A stretch of 64,000 bases of DNA from Limanda limanda (Eukaryota > Chordata > Actinopteri > Pleuronectiformes > Pleuronectidae), in assembly GCF_963576545.1 (NCBI RefSeq), contig NW_026870579.1, positions 434,001 through 498,000 on the forward strand. The letters are read 5' to 3'. This document shows positions 22,202 through 36,560 of the stretch, one piece after another (the first letter of the stretch is position 1; the number at the start of each line of letters is the position of its first letter). The translations under genes were made by a program, and so were the position numbers. The notes beneath the pieces were generated by a model. It did no database searches. It had not been told where the DNA came from and saw only the letters and a program-made list of their open reading frames with translations.

Positions 22202-25200
22202 GTGGGGGTAGAGCCTACTTGCAAGTCTCTCCGACCTTCACAAAAAAAGTTATTCAAGAATATCTCCTCAGATTTGGGGGAATTTCGTCGGTCGACCTCT
22301 TCCGAAGGTCGTACAAGCTCGGGGATGGTACCAATCGATCCGCAGGACCCAAATTAGTCCAGATGCAACCACTTTCCAAGTCTCTCCGACCTTCACAAAA
22401 AAAGTTATTCAAGAATATCTCTTTCTCCTATGTGCTTTCATCCCTAACCCTAACCCTTTCGAAAGTCGGAGAAGCTCAAGGATGGTACCGATCGATGCGC
22501 GCTACCCCATTTAGTGGGGGTAGAGCCTACTTGCAAGTCTCTCCGACCTTCACAAAAAAAGTTATTCAAGAATATCTCTTTCTCCTATGTGCTTTCATCC
22601 CTAACCCTAACCCTAACCCTTCCGAAAGTCGGAGAAGCTCAAGGATGGTACCAATCGATGCGCGCTACCCCATTTAGTGGGGGTAGAGCCTACTTGCAAG
22701 TCTCTCCGACCTTCACAAAAAAAGTTATTCAAGAATATCTCTTTCTCCTATGTGCTTTCATCCCTAACCCTAACCCTAACCCTTCCGAAAGTCGGAGAAG
22801 CTCAAGGATGGTACCGATCGATGCGTGCAACCCCATTTAGTGGGGGTAGAGCCTACTTGCAAGTCTCTCCGACCTTCACAAAAAAAGTTATTCAAGAATA
22901 TCTCCTCAGATTTGGGGGAATTTCGTCGGTCGACCTCTTCCGAAGGTCGTACAAGCTCGGGGATGGTACCAATCGATCCGCAGGACCCAAATTAGTCCAG
23001 ATGCAACCACTTTCCAAGTCTCTCCGACCTTCACAAAAAAAGTTATTCAAGAATATCTCTTTCTCCTATGTGCTTTCATCCCTAACCCTAACCCTAACCC
23101 TTCCGAAAGTCGGAGAAGCTCAAGGATGGTACCGATCGATGCGCGCTACCCCATTTAGTGGGGGTAGAGCCTACTTGCAAGTCTCTCCGACCTTCACAAA
23201 AAAAGTTATTCAAGAATATCTCTTTCTCCTATGTGCTTTCATCCCTAACCCTAACCCTAACCCTTCCGAAAGTCGGAGAAGCTCAAGGATGGTACCGATC
23301 GATGCGCGCTACCCCATTTAGTGGGGGTAGAGCCTACTTGCAAGTCTCTCCGACCTTCACAAAAAAAGTTATTCAAGAATATCTCTTTCTCCTATGTGCT
23401 TTCATCCCTAACCCTAACCCTAACCCTTCCAAAAGTCGGAGAAGCTCAAGGATGGTACCGATCGATGCGCGCTACCCCATTTAGTGGGGGTAGAGCCTAC
23501 TTGCATGTCTCTCCGACCTTCACAAAAAAAGTTATTCAAGAATATCTCCTCAGATTTGGGGGAATTTCGTCGGTCGACCTCTTCCGAAGGTCGTACAAGC
23601 TCGGGGATGGTACCAATCGATCCGCAGGACCCAAATTAGTCCAGATGCAACCACTTTCCAAGTCTCTCCGACCTTCACAAAAAAAGTTATTCAAGAATAT
23701 CTCTTTCTCCTATGTGCTTTCATCCCTAACCCTAACCCTAACCCTTCCGAAAGTCGGAGAAGCTCAAGGATGGTACCGATCGATGTGCGCAACCCCATTT
23801 AGTGGGGGTAGAGCCTACTTGCAAGTCTCTCCGACCTTCACAAAAAAAGTTATTCAAGAATATCTCCTCAGATTTGGGGGAATTTCGTCGGTCGACCTCT
23901 TCCGAAGGTCGTACAAGCTCGGGGATGGTACCAATCGATCCGCAGGACCCAAATTAGTCCAGATGCAACCACTTTCCAAGTCTCTCCGACCTTCACAAAA
24001 AAAGTTATTCAAGAATATCTCTTTCTCCTATGTGCTTTCATCCCTAACCCTAACCCTTTCGAAAGTCGGAGAAGCTCAAGGATGGTACCGATCGATGCGC
24101 GCTACCCCATTTAGTGGGGGTAGAGCCTACTTGCAAGTCTCTCCGACCTTCACAAAAAAAGTTATTCAAGAATATCTCTTTCTCCTATGTGCTTTCATCC
24201 CTAACCCTAACCCTAACCCTTCCGAAAGTCGGAGAAGCTCAAGGATGGTACCAATCGATGCGCGCTACCCCATTTAGTGGGGGTAGAGCCTACTTGCAAG
24301 TCTCTCCGACCTTCACAAAAAAAGTTATTCAAGAATATCTCTTTCTCCTATGTGCTTTCATCCCTAACCCTAACCCTAACCCTTCCGAAAGTCGGAGAAG
24401 CTCACGGATGGTACCGATCGATGCGCGCTACTCCATTTAGTGGGGGTAGAGCCTACTTGCAAGTCTCTCCGACCTTCACAAAAAAAGTTATTCAAGAATA
24501 TCTCCTCAGATTTGGGGGAATTTCGTCGGTCGACCTCTTCCGAAGGTCGTACAAGCTCGGGGATGGTACCAATCGATCCGCAGGACCCAAATTAGTCCAG
24601 ATGCAACCACTTTCCAAGTCTCTCCGACCTTCACAAAAAAAGTTATTCAAGAATATCTCTTTCTCCTATGTGCTTTCATCCCTAACCCTAACCCTAACCC
24701 TTCCGAAAGTCGGAGAAGCTCAAGGATGGTACCGATCGATGCGCGCTACCCCATTTAGTGGGGGTAGAGCCTACTTGCAAGTCTCTCCGACCTTCACAAA
24801 AAAAGATATTCAAGAATATCTCTTTCTCCTATGTGCTTTCATCCCTAACCCTAACCCTAACCCTTCCGAAAGTCGGAGAAGCTCAAGGATGGTACCGATC
24901 GATGCGCGCTACCCCATTTAGTGGGGGTAGAGCCTACTTGCAAGTCTCTCCGACCTTCACAAAAAAAGTTATTCAAGAATATCTCTTTCTCCTATGTGCT
25001 TTCATCCCTAACCCTAACCCTAACCCTTCCGAAAGTCGGAGAAGCTCACGGATGGTACCGATCGATGCGCGCTACTCCATTTAGTGGGGGTAGAGCCTAC
25101 TTGCAAGTCTCTCCGACCTTCACAAAAAAAGTTATTCAAGAATATCTCCTCAGATTTGGGGGAATTTCGTCGGTCGACCTCTTCCGAAGGTCGTACAAGC

Positions 25201-28200
25201 TCGGGGATGGTACCAATCGATCCGCAGGACCCAAATTAGTCCAGATGCAACCACTTTCCAAGTCTCTCCGACCTTCACAAAAAAAGTTATTCAAGAATAT
25301 CTCTTTCTCCTATGTGCTTTCATCCCTAACCCTAACCCTAACCCTTCCGAAAGTCGGAGAAGCTCAAGGATGGTACCGATCGATGCGTGCTACCCCATTT
25401 AGTGGGGGTAGAGCCTACTTGCAAGTCTCTCCGACCTTCACAAAAAAAGATATTCAAGAATATCTCTTTCTCCTATGTGCTTTCATCCCTAACCCTAACC
25501 CTAACCCTTCCGAAAGTCGGAGAAGCTCAAGGATGGTACCGATCGATGCGCGCTACCCCATTTAGTGGGGGTAGAGCCTACTTGCAAGTCTCTCCGACCT
25601 TCACAAAAAAAGTTATTCAAGAATATCTCTTTCTCCTATGTGCTTTCATCCCTAACCCTAACCCTAACCCTTCCGAAAGTCGGAGAAGCTCAAGGATGGT
25701 ACCGATCGATGCGCGCTACCCCATTTAGTGGGGGTAGAGCCTACTTGCAAGTCTCTCCGACCTTCACAAAAAAAGTTATTCAAGAATATCTCTTTCTCCT
25801 ATGTGCTTTCATCCCTAACCCTAACCCTAACCCTTCCAAAAGTCGGAGAAGCTCAAGGATGGTACCGATCGATGCGCGCTACCCCATTTAGTGGGGGTAG
25901 AGCCTACTTGCATGTCTCTCCGACCTTCACAAAAAAAGTTATTCAAGAATATCTCCTCAGATTTGGGGGAATTTCGTCGGTCGACCTCTTCCGAAAGTCG
26001 TACAAGCTCGGGGATGGTACCAATCGATCCGCAGGACCCAAATTAGTCCAGATGCAACCACTTTCCAAGTCTCTCCGACCTTCACAAAAAAAGTTATTCA
26101 AGAATATCTCTTTCTCCTATGTGCTTTCATCCCTAACCCTTCCGAAAGTCGGAGAAGCTCAAGGATGGTACCGATCGATGCGCGCAACCCCATTTAGTGG
26201 GGGTAGAGCCTACTTGCAAGTCTCTCCGACCTTCACAAAAAAAGTTATTCAAGAATATCTCCTCAGATTTGGGGGAATTTCGTCGGTCGACCTCTTCCGA
26301 AGGTCGTACAAGCTCGGGGATGGTACCAATCGATCCGCAGGACCCAAATTAGTCCAGATGCAACCACTTTCCAAGTCTCTCCGACCTTCACAAAAAAAGT
26401 TATTCAAGAATATCTCTTTCTCCTATGTGCTTTCATCCCTAACCCTAACCCTTTCGAAAGTCGGAGAAGCTCAAGGATGGTACCGATCGATGCGCGCTAC
26501 CCCATTTAGTGGGGGTAGAGCCTACTTGCAAGTCTCTCCGACCTTCACAAAAAAAGTTATTCAAGAATATCTCTTTCTCCTATGTGCTTTCATCCCTAAC
26601 CCTAACCCTAACCCTTCCGAAAGTCGGAGAAGCTCAAGGATGGTACCAATCGATGCGCGCTACCCCATTTAGTGGGGGTAGAGCCTACTTGCAAGTCTCT
26701 CCGACCTTCACAAAAAAAGTTATTCAAGAATATCTCTTTCTCCTATGTGCTTTCATCCCTAACCCTAACCCTAACCCTTCCGAAAGTCGGAGAAGCTCAA
26801 GGATGGTACCGATCGATGCGCGCAACCCCATTTAGTGGGGGTAGAGCCTACTTGCAAGTCTCTCCGACCTTCACAAAAAAAGTTATTCAAGAATATCTCC
26901 TCAGATTTGGGGGAATTTCGTCGGTCGACCTCTTCCGAAGGTCGTACAAGCTCGGGGATGGTACCAATCGATCCGCAGGACCCAAATTAGTCCAGATGCA
27001 ACCACTTTCCAAGTCTCTCCGACCTTCACAAAAAAAGTTATTCAAGAATATCTCTTTCTCCTATGTGCTTTCATCCCTAACCCTAACCCTAACCCTTCCG
27101 AAAGTCGGAGAAGCTCAAGGATGGTACCGATCGATGCGCGCTACCCCATTTAGTGGGGGTAGAGCCTACTTGCAAGTCTCTCCGACCTTCACAAAAAAAG
27201 TTATTCAAGAATATCTCTTTCTCCTATGTGCTTTCATCCCTAACCCTAACCCTAACCCTTCCGAAAGTCGGAGAAGCTCAAGGATGGTACCGATCGATGC
27301 GCGCTACCCCATTTAGTGGGGGTAGAGCCTACTTGCAAGTCTCTCCGACCTTCACAAAAAAAGTTATTCAAGAATATCTCTTTCTCCTATGTGCTTTCAT
27401 CCCTAACCCTAACCCTAACCCTTCCGAAAGTCGGAGAAGCTCAAGGATGGTACCAATCGATGCGCGCTACCCCATTTAGTGGGGGTAGAGCCTACTTGCA
27501 AGTCTCTCCGACCTTCACAAAAAAAGTTATTCAAGAATATCTCTTTCTCCTATGTGCTTTCATCCCTAACCCTAACCCTAACCCTTCCGAAAGTCGGAGA
27601 AGCTCAAGGATGGTACCGATCGATGCGCGCAACCCCATTTAGTGGGGGTAGAGCCTACTTGCAAGTCTCTCCGACCTTCACAAAAAAAGTTATTCAAGAA
27701 TATCTCCTCAGATTTGGGGGAATTTCGTCGGTCGACCTCTTCCGAAGGTCGTACAAGCTCGGGGATGGTACCAATCGATCCGCAGGACCCAAATTAGTCC
27801 AGATGCAACCACTTTCCAAGTCTCTCCGACCTTCACAAAAAAAGTTATTCAAGAATATCTCTTTCTCCTATGTGCTTTCATCCCTAACCCTAACCCTAAC
27901 CCTTCCGAAAGTCGTAGAAGCTCAAGGATGGTACCGATCGATGCGCGCTACCCCATTTAGTGGGGGTAGAGCCTACTTGCAAGTCTCTCCGACCTTCACA
28001 AAAAAAGTTATTCAAGAATATCTCTTTCTCCTATGTGCTTTCATCCCTAACCCTAACCCTAACCCTTCCAAAAGTCGGAGAAGCTCAAGGATGGTACCGA
28101 TCGATGCGCGCTACCCCATTTAGTGGGGGTAGAGCCTACTTGCATGTCTCTCCGACCTTCACAAAAAAAGTTATTCAAGAATATCTCCTCAGATTTGGGG

Positions 28201-31200
28201 GAATTTCGTCGGTCGACCTCTTCCGAAGGTCGTACAAGCTCGGGGATGGTACCAATCGATCTGCAGGACCCAAATTAGTCCAGATGCAACCACTTTCCAA
28301 GTCTCTCCGACCTTCACAAAAAAAGTTATTCAAGAATATCTCTTTCTCCTATGTGCTTTCATCCCTAACCCTAACCCTAACCCTTCCGAAAGTCGGAGAA
28401 GCTCAAGGATGGTACCGATCGATGCGCGCAACCCCATTTAGTGGTGGTAGAGCCTACTTGCAAGTCTCTCCGACCTTCACAAAAAAAGTTATTCAAGAAT
28501 ATCTCCTCAGATTTGGGGGAATTTCGTCGGTCGACCTCTTCCGAAGGTCGTACAAGCTCGGGGATGGTACCAATCGATCCGCAGGACCCAAATTAGTCCA
28601 GATGCAACCACTTTCCAAGTCTCTCCGACCTTCACAAAAAAAGTTATTCAAGAATATCTCTTTCTCCTATGTGCTTTCATCCCTAACCCTAACCCTAACC
28701 CTTCCGAAAGTCGGAGAAGCTCAAGGATGGTACCGATCGATGCGCGCTACCCCATTTAGTGGGGGTAGAGCCTACTTGCAAGTCTCTCCGACCTTCACAA
28801 AAAAAGTTATTCAAGAATATCTCTTTCTCCTATGTGCTTTCATCCCTAACCCTAACCCTAACCCTTCCGAAAGTCGGAGAAGCTCAAGGATAGTACCGAT
28901 CGATGCGCGCTACCCCATTTAGTGGGGGTAGAGCCTACTTGCAAGTCTCTCCGACCTTCACAAAAAAAGTTATTCAAGAATATCTCTTTCTCCTATGTGC
29001 TTTCATCCCTAACCCTAACCCTAACCCTTCCGAAAGTCGGAGAAGCTCAAGGATGGAACCGATCGATGCGCGCTACCCCATTTAGTGGGGGTAGAGCCTA
29101 CTTGCAAGTCTCTCCGACCTTCACAAAAAAAGTTATTCAAGAATATCTCCTCAGATTTGGGGGAATTTCGTCGGTCGACCTCTTCCGAAGGTCGTACAAG
29201 CTCGGGGATGGTACCAATCGATCCGCAGGACCCAAATTAGTCCAGATGCAACCACTTTTCAAGTCTCTCCGACCTTCACAAAAAAAGTTATTCAAGAATA
29301 TCTCTTTCTCCTATGTGCTTTCATCCCTAACCCTAACCCTAACCCTTCCGAAAGTCGGAGAAGCTCAAGGATGGTACCGATCGATGCGCGCAACCCCATT
29401 TAGTGGGGGTAGAGCCTACTTGCAAGTCTCTCCGACCTTCACAAAAAAAGTTATTCAAGAATATCTCCTCAGATTTGGGGGAATTTCGTCGGTCGACCTC
29501 TTCCGAAGGTCGTACAAGCTCGGGGATGGTACCAATCGATCCGCAGGACCCAAATTAGTCCAGATGCAACCACTTTACAAGTCTCTCCGACCTTCACAAA
29601 AAAAGTTATTCAAGAATATCTCTTTCTCCTATGTGCTTTCATCCCTAACCCTAACCCTTCCGAAAGTCGGAGAAGCTCAAGGATGGTACCGATCGATGCG
29701 CGCTACCCCATTTAGTGGGGGTAGAGCCTACTTGCAAGTCTCTCCGACCTTCACAAAAAAAGTTATTCAAGAATATCTCTTTCTCCTATGTGCTTTCATC
29801 CCTAACCCTAACCCTAACCCTTCCGAAAGTCGGAGAAGCTCAAGGATGGTACCGATCGATGCGCGCAACCCCATTTAGTGGGGGTAGAGCCTACTTGCAA
29901 GTCTCTCCGACCTTCACAAAAAAAGTTATTCAAGAATATCTCCTCAGATTTGGGGGAATTTCGTCGGTCGACCTCTTCCGAAGGTCGTACAAGCTCGGGG
30001 ATGGTACCAATCGATCCGCAGGACCCAAATTAGTCCAGATGCAACCACTTTCCAAGTCTCTCCGACCTTCACAAAAAAAGTTATTCAAGAATATCTCTTT
30101 CTCCTATGTGCTTTCATCCCTAACCCTAACCCTTTCGAAAGTCGGAGAAGCTCAAGGATGGTACCGATCGATGCGCGCTACCCCATTTAGTGGGGGTAGA
30201 GCCTACTTGCAAGTCTCTCCGACCTTCACAAAAAAAGTTATTCAAGAATATCTCTTTCTCCTATGTGCTTTCATCCCTAACCCTAACCCTAACCCTTCCG
30301 AAAGTCGGAGAAGCTCAAGGATGGTACCAATCGATGCGCGCTACCCCATTTAGTGGGGGTAGAGCCTACTTGCAAGTCTCTCCGACCTTCACAAAAAAAG
30401 TTATTCAAGAATATCTCTTTCTCCTATGTGCTTTCATCCCTAACCCTAACCCTAACCCTTCCGAAAGTCGGAGAAGCTCAAGGATGGTACCGATCGATGC
30501 GTGCAACCCCATTTAGTGGGGGTAGAGCCTACTTGCAAGTCTCTCCGACCTTCACAAAAAAAGTTATTCAAGAATATCTCCTCAGATTTGGGGGAATTTC
30601 GTCGGTCGACCTCTTCCGAAGGTCGTACAAGCTCGGGGATGGTACCAATCGATCTGCAGGACCCAAATTAGTCCAGATGCAACCACTTTCCAAGTCTCTC
30701 CGACCTTCACAAAAAAAGTTATTCAAGAATATCTCTTTCTCCTATGTGCTTTCATCCCTAACCCTAACCCTAACCCTTCCGAAAGTCGGAGAAGCTCAAG
30801 GATGGTACCGATCGATGCGCGCTACCCCATTTAGTGGGGGTAGAGCCTACTTGCAAGTCTCTCCGACCTTCACAAAAAAAGTTATTCAAGAATATCTCTT
30901 TCTCCTATGTGCTTTCATCCCTAACCCTAACCCTAACCCTTCCGAAAGTCGGAGAAGCTCAAGGATGGTACCGATCGATGCGCGCTACCCCATTTAGTGG
31001 GGGTAGAGCCTACTTGCAAGTCTCTCCGACCTTCACAAAAAAAGTTATTCAAGAATATCTCTTTCTCCTATGTGCTTTCATCCCTAACCCTAACCCTAAC
31101 CCTTCCAAAAGTCGGAGAAGCTCAAGGATGGTACCGATCGATGCGCGCTACCCCATTTAGTGGGGGTAGAGCCTACTTGCATGTCTCTCCGACCTTCACA

Positions 31201-34200
31201 AAAAAAGTTATTCAAGAATATCTCCTCAGATTTGGGGGAATTTCGTCGGTCGACCTCTTCCGAAGGTCGTACAAGCTCGGGGATGGTACCAATCGATCCG
31301 CAGGACCCAAATTAGTCCAGATGCAACCACTTTCCAAGTCTCTCCGACCTTCACAAAAAAAGTTATTCAAGAATATCTCTTTCTCCTATGTGCTTTCATC
31401 CCTAACCCTAACCCTAACCCTTCCGAAAGTCGGAGAAGCTCAAGGATGGTACCGATCGATGTGCGCAACCCCATTTAGTGGGGGTAGAGCCTACTTGCAA
31501 GTCTCTCCGACCTTCACAAAAAAAGTTATTCAAGAATATCTCCTCAGATTTGGGGGAATTTCGTCGGTCGACCTCTTCCGAAGGTCGTACAAGCTCGGGG
31601 ATGGTACCAATCGATCCGCAGGACCCAAATTAGTCCAGATGCAACCACTTTCCAAGTCTCTCCGACCTTCACAAAAAAAGTTATTCAAGAATATCTCTTT
31701 CTCCTATGTGCTTTCATCCCTAACCCTAACCCTTTCGAAAGTCGGAGAAGCTCAAGGATGGTACCGATCGATGCGCGCTACCCCATTTAGTGGGGGTAGA
31801 GCCTACTTGCAAGTCTCTCCGACCTTCACAAAAAAAGTTATTCAAGAATATCTCTTTCTCCTATGTGCTTTCATCCCTAACCCTAACCCTAACCCTTCCG
31901 AAAGTCGGAGAAGCTCAAGGATGGTACCAATCGATGCGCGCTACCCCATTTAGTGGGGGTAGAGCCTACTTGCAAGTCTCTCCGACCTTCACAAAAAAAG
32001 TTATTCAAGAATATCTCTTTCTCCTATGTGCTTTCATCCCTAACCCTAACCCTAACCCTTCCGAAAGTCGGAGAAGCTCACGGATGGTACCGATCGATGC
32101 GCGCTACTCCATTTAGTGGGGGTAGAGCCTACTTGCAAGTCTCTCCGACCTTCACAAAAAAAGTTATTCAAGAATATCTCCTCAGATTTGGGGGAATTTC
32201 GTCGGTCGACCTCTTCCGAAGGTCGTACAAGCTCGGGGATGGTACCAATCGATCCGCAGGACCCAAATTAGTCCAGATGCAACCACTTTCCAAGTCTCTC
32301 CGACCTTCACAAAAAAAGTTATTCAAGAATATCTCTTTCTCCTATGTGCTTTCATCCCTAACCCTAACCCTAACCCTTCCGAAAGTCGGAGAAGCTCAAG
32401 GATGGTACCGATCGATGCGCGCTACCCCATTTAGTGGGGGTAGAGCCTACTTGCAAGTCTCTCCGACCTTCACAAAAAAAGATATTCAAGAATATCTCTT
32501 TCTCCTATGTGCTTTCATCCCTAACCCTAACCCTAACCCTTCCGAAAGTCGGAGAAGCTCAAGGATGGTACCGATCGATGCGCGCTACCCCATTTAGTGG
32601 GGGTAGAGCCTACTTGCAAGTCTCTCCGACCTTCACAAAAAAAGTTATTCAAGAATATCTCTTTCTCCTATGTGCTTTCATCCCTAACCCTAACCCTAAC
32701 CCTTCCGAAAGTCGGAGAAGCTCACGGATGGTACCGATCGATGCGCGCTACTCCATTTAGTGGGGGTAGAGCCTACTTGCAAGTCTCTCCGACCTTCACA
32801 AAAAAAGTTATTCAAGAATATCTCCTCAGATTTGGGGGAATTTCGTCGGTCGACCTCTTCCGAAGGTCGTACAAGCTCGGGGATGGTACCAATCGATCCG
32901 CAGGACCCAAATTAGTCCAGATGCAACCACTTTCCAAGTCTCTCCGACCTTCACAAAAAAAGTTATTCAAGAATATCTCTTTCTCCTATGTGCTTTCATC
33001 CCTAACCCTAACCCTAACCCTTCCGAAAGTCGGAAAAGCTCAAGGATGGTACCGATCGATGCGTGCTACCCCATTTAGTGGGGGTAGAGCCTACTTGCAA
33101 GTCTCTCCGACCTTCACAAAAAAAGATATTCAAGAATATCTCTTTCTCCTATGTGCTTTCATCCCTAACCCTAACCCTAACCCTTCCGAAAGTCGGAGAA
33201 GCTCAAGGATGGTACCGATCGATGCGCGCTACCCCATTTAGTGGGGGTAGAGCCTACTTGCAAGTCTCTCCGACCTTCACAAAAAAAGTTATTCAAGAAT
33301 ATCTCTTTCTCCTATGTGCTTTCATCCCTAACCCTAACCCTAACCCTTCCGAAAGTCGGAGAAGCTCAAGGATGGTACCGATCGATGCGCGCTACCCCAT
33401 TTAGTGGGGGTAGAGCCTACTTGCAAGTCTCTCCGACCTTCACAAAAAAAGTTATTCAAGAATATCTCTTTCTCCTATGTGCTTTCATCCCTAACCCTAA
33501 CCCTAACCCTTCCAAAAGTCGGAGAAGCTCAAGGATGGTACCGATCGATGCGCGCTACCCCATTTAGTGGGGGTAGAGCCTACTTGCATGTCTCTCCGAC
33601 CTTCACAAAAAAAGTTATTCAAGAATATCTCCTCAGATTTGGGGGAATTTCGTCGGTCGACCTCTTCCGAAAGTCGTACAAGCTCGGGGATGGTACCAAT
33701 CGATCCGCAGGACCCAAATTAGTCCAGATGCAACCACTTTCCAAGTCTCTCCGACCTTCACAAAAAAAGTTATTCAAGAATATCTCTTTCTCCTATGTGC
33801 TTTCATCCCTAACCCTTCCGAAAGTCGGAGAAGCTCAAGGATGGTACCGATCGATGCGCGCAACCCCATTTAGTGGGGGTAGAGCCTACTTGCAAGTCTC
33901 TCCGACCTTCAAAAAAAAAGTTATTCAAGAATATCTCCTCAGATTTGGGGGAATTTCGTCGGTCGACCTCTTCCGAAGGTCGTACAAGCTCGGGGATGGT
34001 ACCAATCGATCCGCAGGACCCAAATTAGTCCAGATGCAACCACTTTCCAAGTCTCTCCGACCTTCACAAAAAAAGTTATTCAAGAATATCTCTTTCTCCT
34101 ATGTGCTTTCATCCCTAACCCTAACCCTTTCGAAAGTCGGAGAAGCTCAAGGATGGTACCGATCGATGCGCGCTACCCCATTTAGTGGGGGTAGAGCCTA

Positions 34201-36560
34201 CTTGCAAGTCTCTCCGACCTTCACAAAAAAAGTTATTCAAGAATATCTCTTTCTCCTATGTGCTTTCATCCCTAACCCTAACCCTAACCCTTCCGAAAGT
34301 CGGAGAAGCTCAAGGATGGTACCAATCGATGCGCGCTACCCCATTTAGTGGGGGTAGAGCCTACTTGCAAGTCTCTCCGACCTTCACAAAAAAAGTTATT
34401 CAAGAATATCTCTTTCTCCTATGTGCTTTCATCCCTAACCCTAACCCTAACCCTTCCGAAAGTCGGAGAAGCTCAAGGATGGTACCGATCGATGCGCGCA
34501 ACCCCATTTAGTGGGGGTAGAGCCTACTTGCAAGTCTCTCCGACCTTCACAAAAAAAGTTATTCAAGAATATCTCCTCAGATTTGGGGGAATTTCGTCGG
34601 TCGACCTCTTCCGAAGGTCGTACAAGCTCGGGGATGGTACCAATCGATCCGCAGGACCCAAATTAGTCCAGATGCAACCACTTTCCAAGTCTCTCCGACC
34701 TTCACAAAAAAAGTTATTCAAGAATATCTCTTTCTCCTATGTGCTTTCATCCCTAACCCTAACCCTAACCCTTCCGAAAGTCGGAGAAGCTCAAGGATGG
34801 TACCGATCGATGCGCGCTACCCCATTTAGTGGGGGTAGAGCCTACTTGCAAGTCTCTCCGACCTTCACAAAAAAAGTTATTCAAGAATATCTCTTTCTCC
34901 TATGTGCTTTCATCCCTAACCCTAACCCTAACCCTTCCGAAAGTCGGAGAAGCTCAAGGATGGTACCGATCGATGCGCGCTACCCCATTTAGTGGGGGTA
35001 GAGCCTACTTGCAAGTCTCTCCGACCTTCACAAAAAAAGTTATTCAAGAATATCTCTTTCTCCTATGTGCTTTCATCCCTAACCCTAACCCTAACCCTTC
35101 CGAAAGTCGGAGAAGCTCAAGGATGGTACCAATCGATGCGCGCTACCCCATTTAGTGGGGGTAGAGCCTACTTGCAAGTCTCTCCGACCTTCACAAAAAA
35201 AGTTATTCAAGAATATCTCTTTCTCCTATGTGCTTTCATCCCTAACCCTAACCCTAACCCTTCCGAAAGTCGGAGAAGCTCAAGGATGGTACCGATCGAT
35301 GCGCGCAACCCCATTTAGTGGGGGTAGAGCCTACTTGCAAGTCTCTCCGACCTTCACAAAAAAAGTTATTCAAGAATATCTCCTCAGATTTGGGGGAATT
35401 TCGTCGGTCGACCTCTTCCGAAGGTCGTACAAGCTCGGGGATGGTACCAATCGATCCGCAGGACCCAAATTAGTCCAGATGCAACCACTTTCCAAGTCTC
35501 TCCGACCTTCACAAAAAAAGTTATTCAAGAATATCTCTTTCTCCTATGTGCTTTCATCCCTAACCCTAACCCTAACCCTTCCGAAAGTCGTAGAAGCTCA
35601 AGGATGGTACCGATCGATGCGCGCTACCCCATTTAGTGGGGGTAGAGCCTACTTGCAAGTCTCTCCGACCTTCACAAAAAAAGTTATTCAAGAATATCTC
35701 TTTCTCCTATGTGCTTTCATCCCTAACCCTAACCCTAACCCTTCCAAAAGTCGGAGAAGCTCAAGGATGGTACCGATCGATGCGCGCTACCCCATTTAGT
35801 GGGGGTAGAGCCTACTTGCATGTCTCTCCGACCTTCACAAAAAAAGTTATTCAAGAATATCTCCTCAGATTTGGGGGAATTTCGTCGGTCGACCTCTTCC
35901 GAAGGTCGTACAAGCTCGGGGATGGTACCAATCGATCTGCAGGACCCAAATTAGTCCAGATGCAACCACTTTCCAAGTCTCTCCGACCTTCACAAAAAAA
36001 GTTATTCAAGAATATCTCTTTCTCCTATGTGCTTTCATCCCTAACCCTAACCCTAACCCTTCCGAAAGTCGGAGAAGCTCAAGGATGGTACCGATCGATG
36101 CGCGCAACCCCATTTAGTGGTGGTAGAGCCTACTTGCAAGTCTCTCCGACCTTCACAAAAAAAGTTATTCAAGAATATCTCCTCAGATTTGGGGGAATTT
36201 CGTCGGTCGACCTCTTCCGAAGGTCGTACAAGCTCGGGGATGGTACCAATCGATCCGCAGGACCCAAATTAGTCCAGATGCAACCACTTTCCAAGTCTCT
36301 CCGACCTTCACAAAAAAAGTTATTCAAGAATATCTCTTTCTCCTATGTGCTTTCATCCCTAACCCTAACCCTAACCCTTCCGAAAGTCGGAGAAGCTCAA
36401 GGATGGTACCGATCGATGCGCGCTACCCCATTTAGTGGGGGTAGAGCCTACTTGCAAGTCTCTCCGACCTTCACAAAAAAAGTTATTCAAGAATATCTCT
36501 TTCTCCTATGTGCTTTCATCCCTAACCCTAACCCTAACCCTTCCGAAAGTCGGAGAAGCT
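21409..36560 (+). repeat. 7,676-bp tandem segmental duplication
   Basis: Copy 1 is 21409-29084 and copy 2 runs from 29085 to about 36.5 kb. Copy 1 reads BA, BA312, A, BA312, A, A, BA, A, A, BA, BA312, A, A, BA, A, A, BA, A, A, A, BA306, BA312, A, A, BA, A, A, A, BA, A, BA, BA, A, A; the lengths sum to 7,676. Copy 2 follows the same order through the dimer at 36117. Shared rare markers include the single-hexamer run (26131, 33807), GCTACTCC, TCACGGATGG, AAAAGATATTC, GCGTGCAACC and GTGGTGG (28441, 36117). I noticed only a few differences: GATCCG/GATCTG near 22978/30654, GGAG/GGAA near 25358/33034, and CAC/CAA near 26235/33911. There may be others. Confidence 0.92.
26131..26139 (+). repeat. Single-hexamer telomeric run (306-bp dimer)
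   Basis: Only CCCTAACCC remains in the A core of the B-A unit 25891-26196. The sole other example is 33807-33815, exactly 7,676 bp downstream, in the second copy of the large duplication. The same two dimers also share a G-to-A change in the B tail (CCGAAAGTCG near 25993 and 33669). They therefore represent one event that was later duplicated. Confidence 0.93.
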
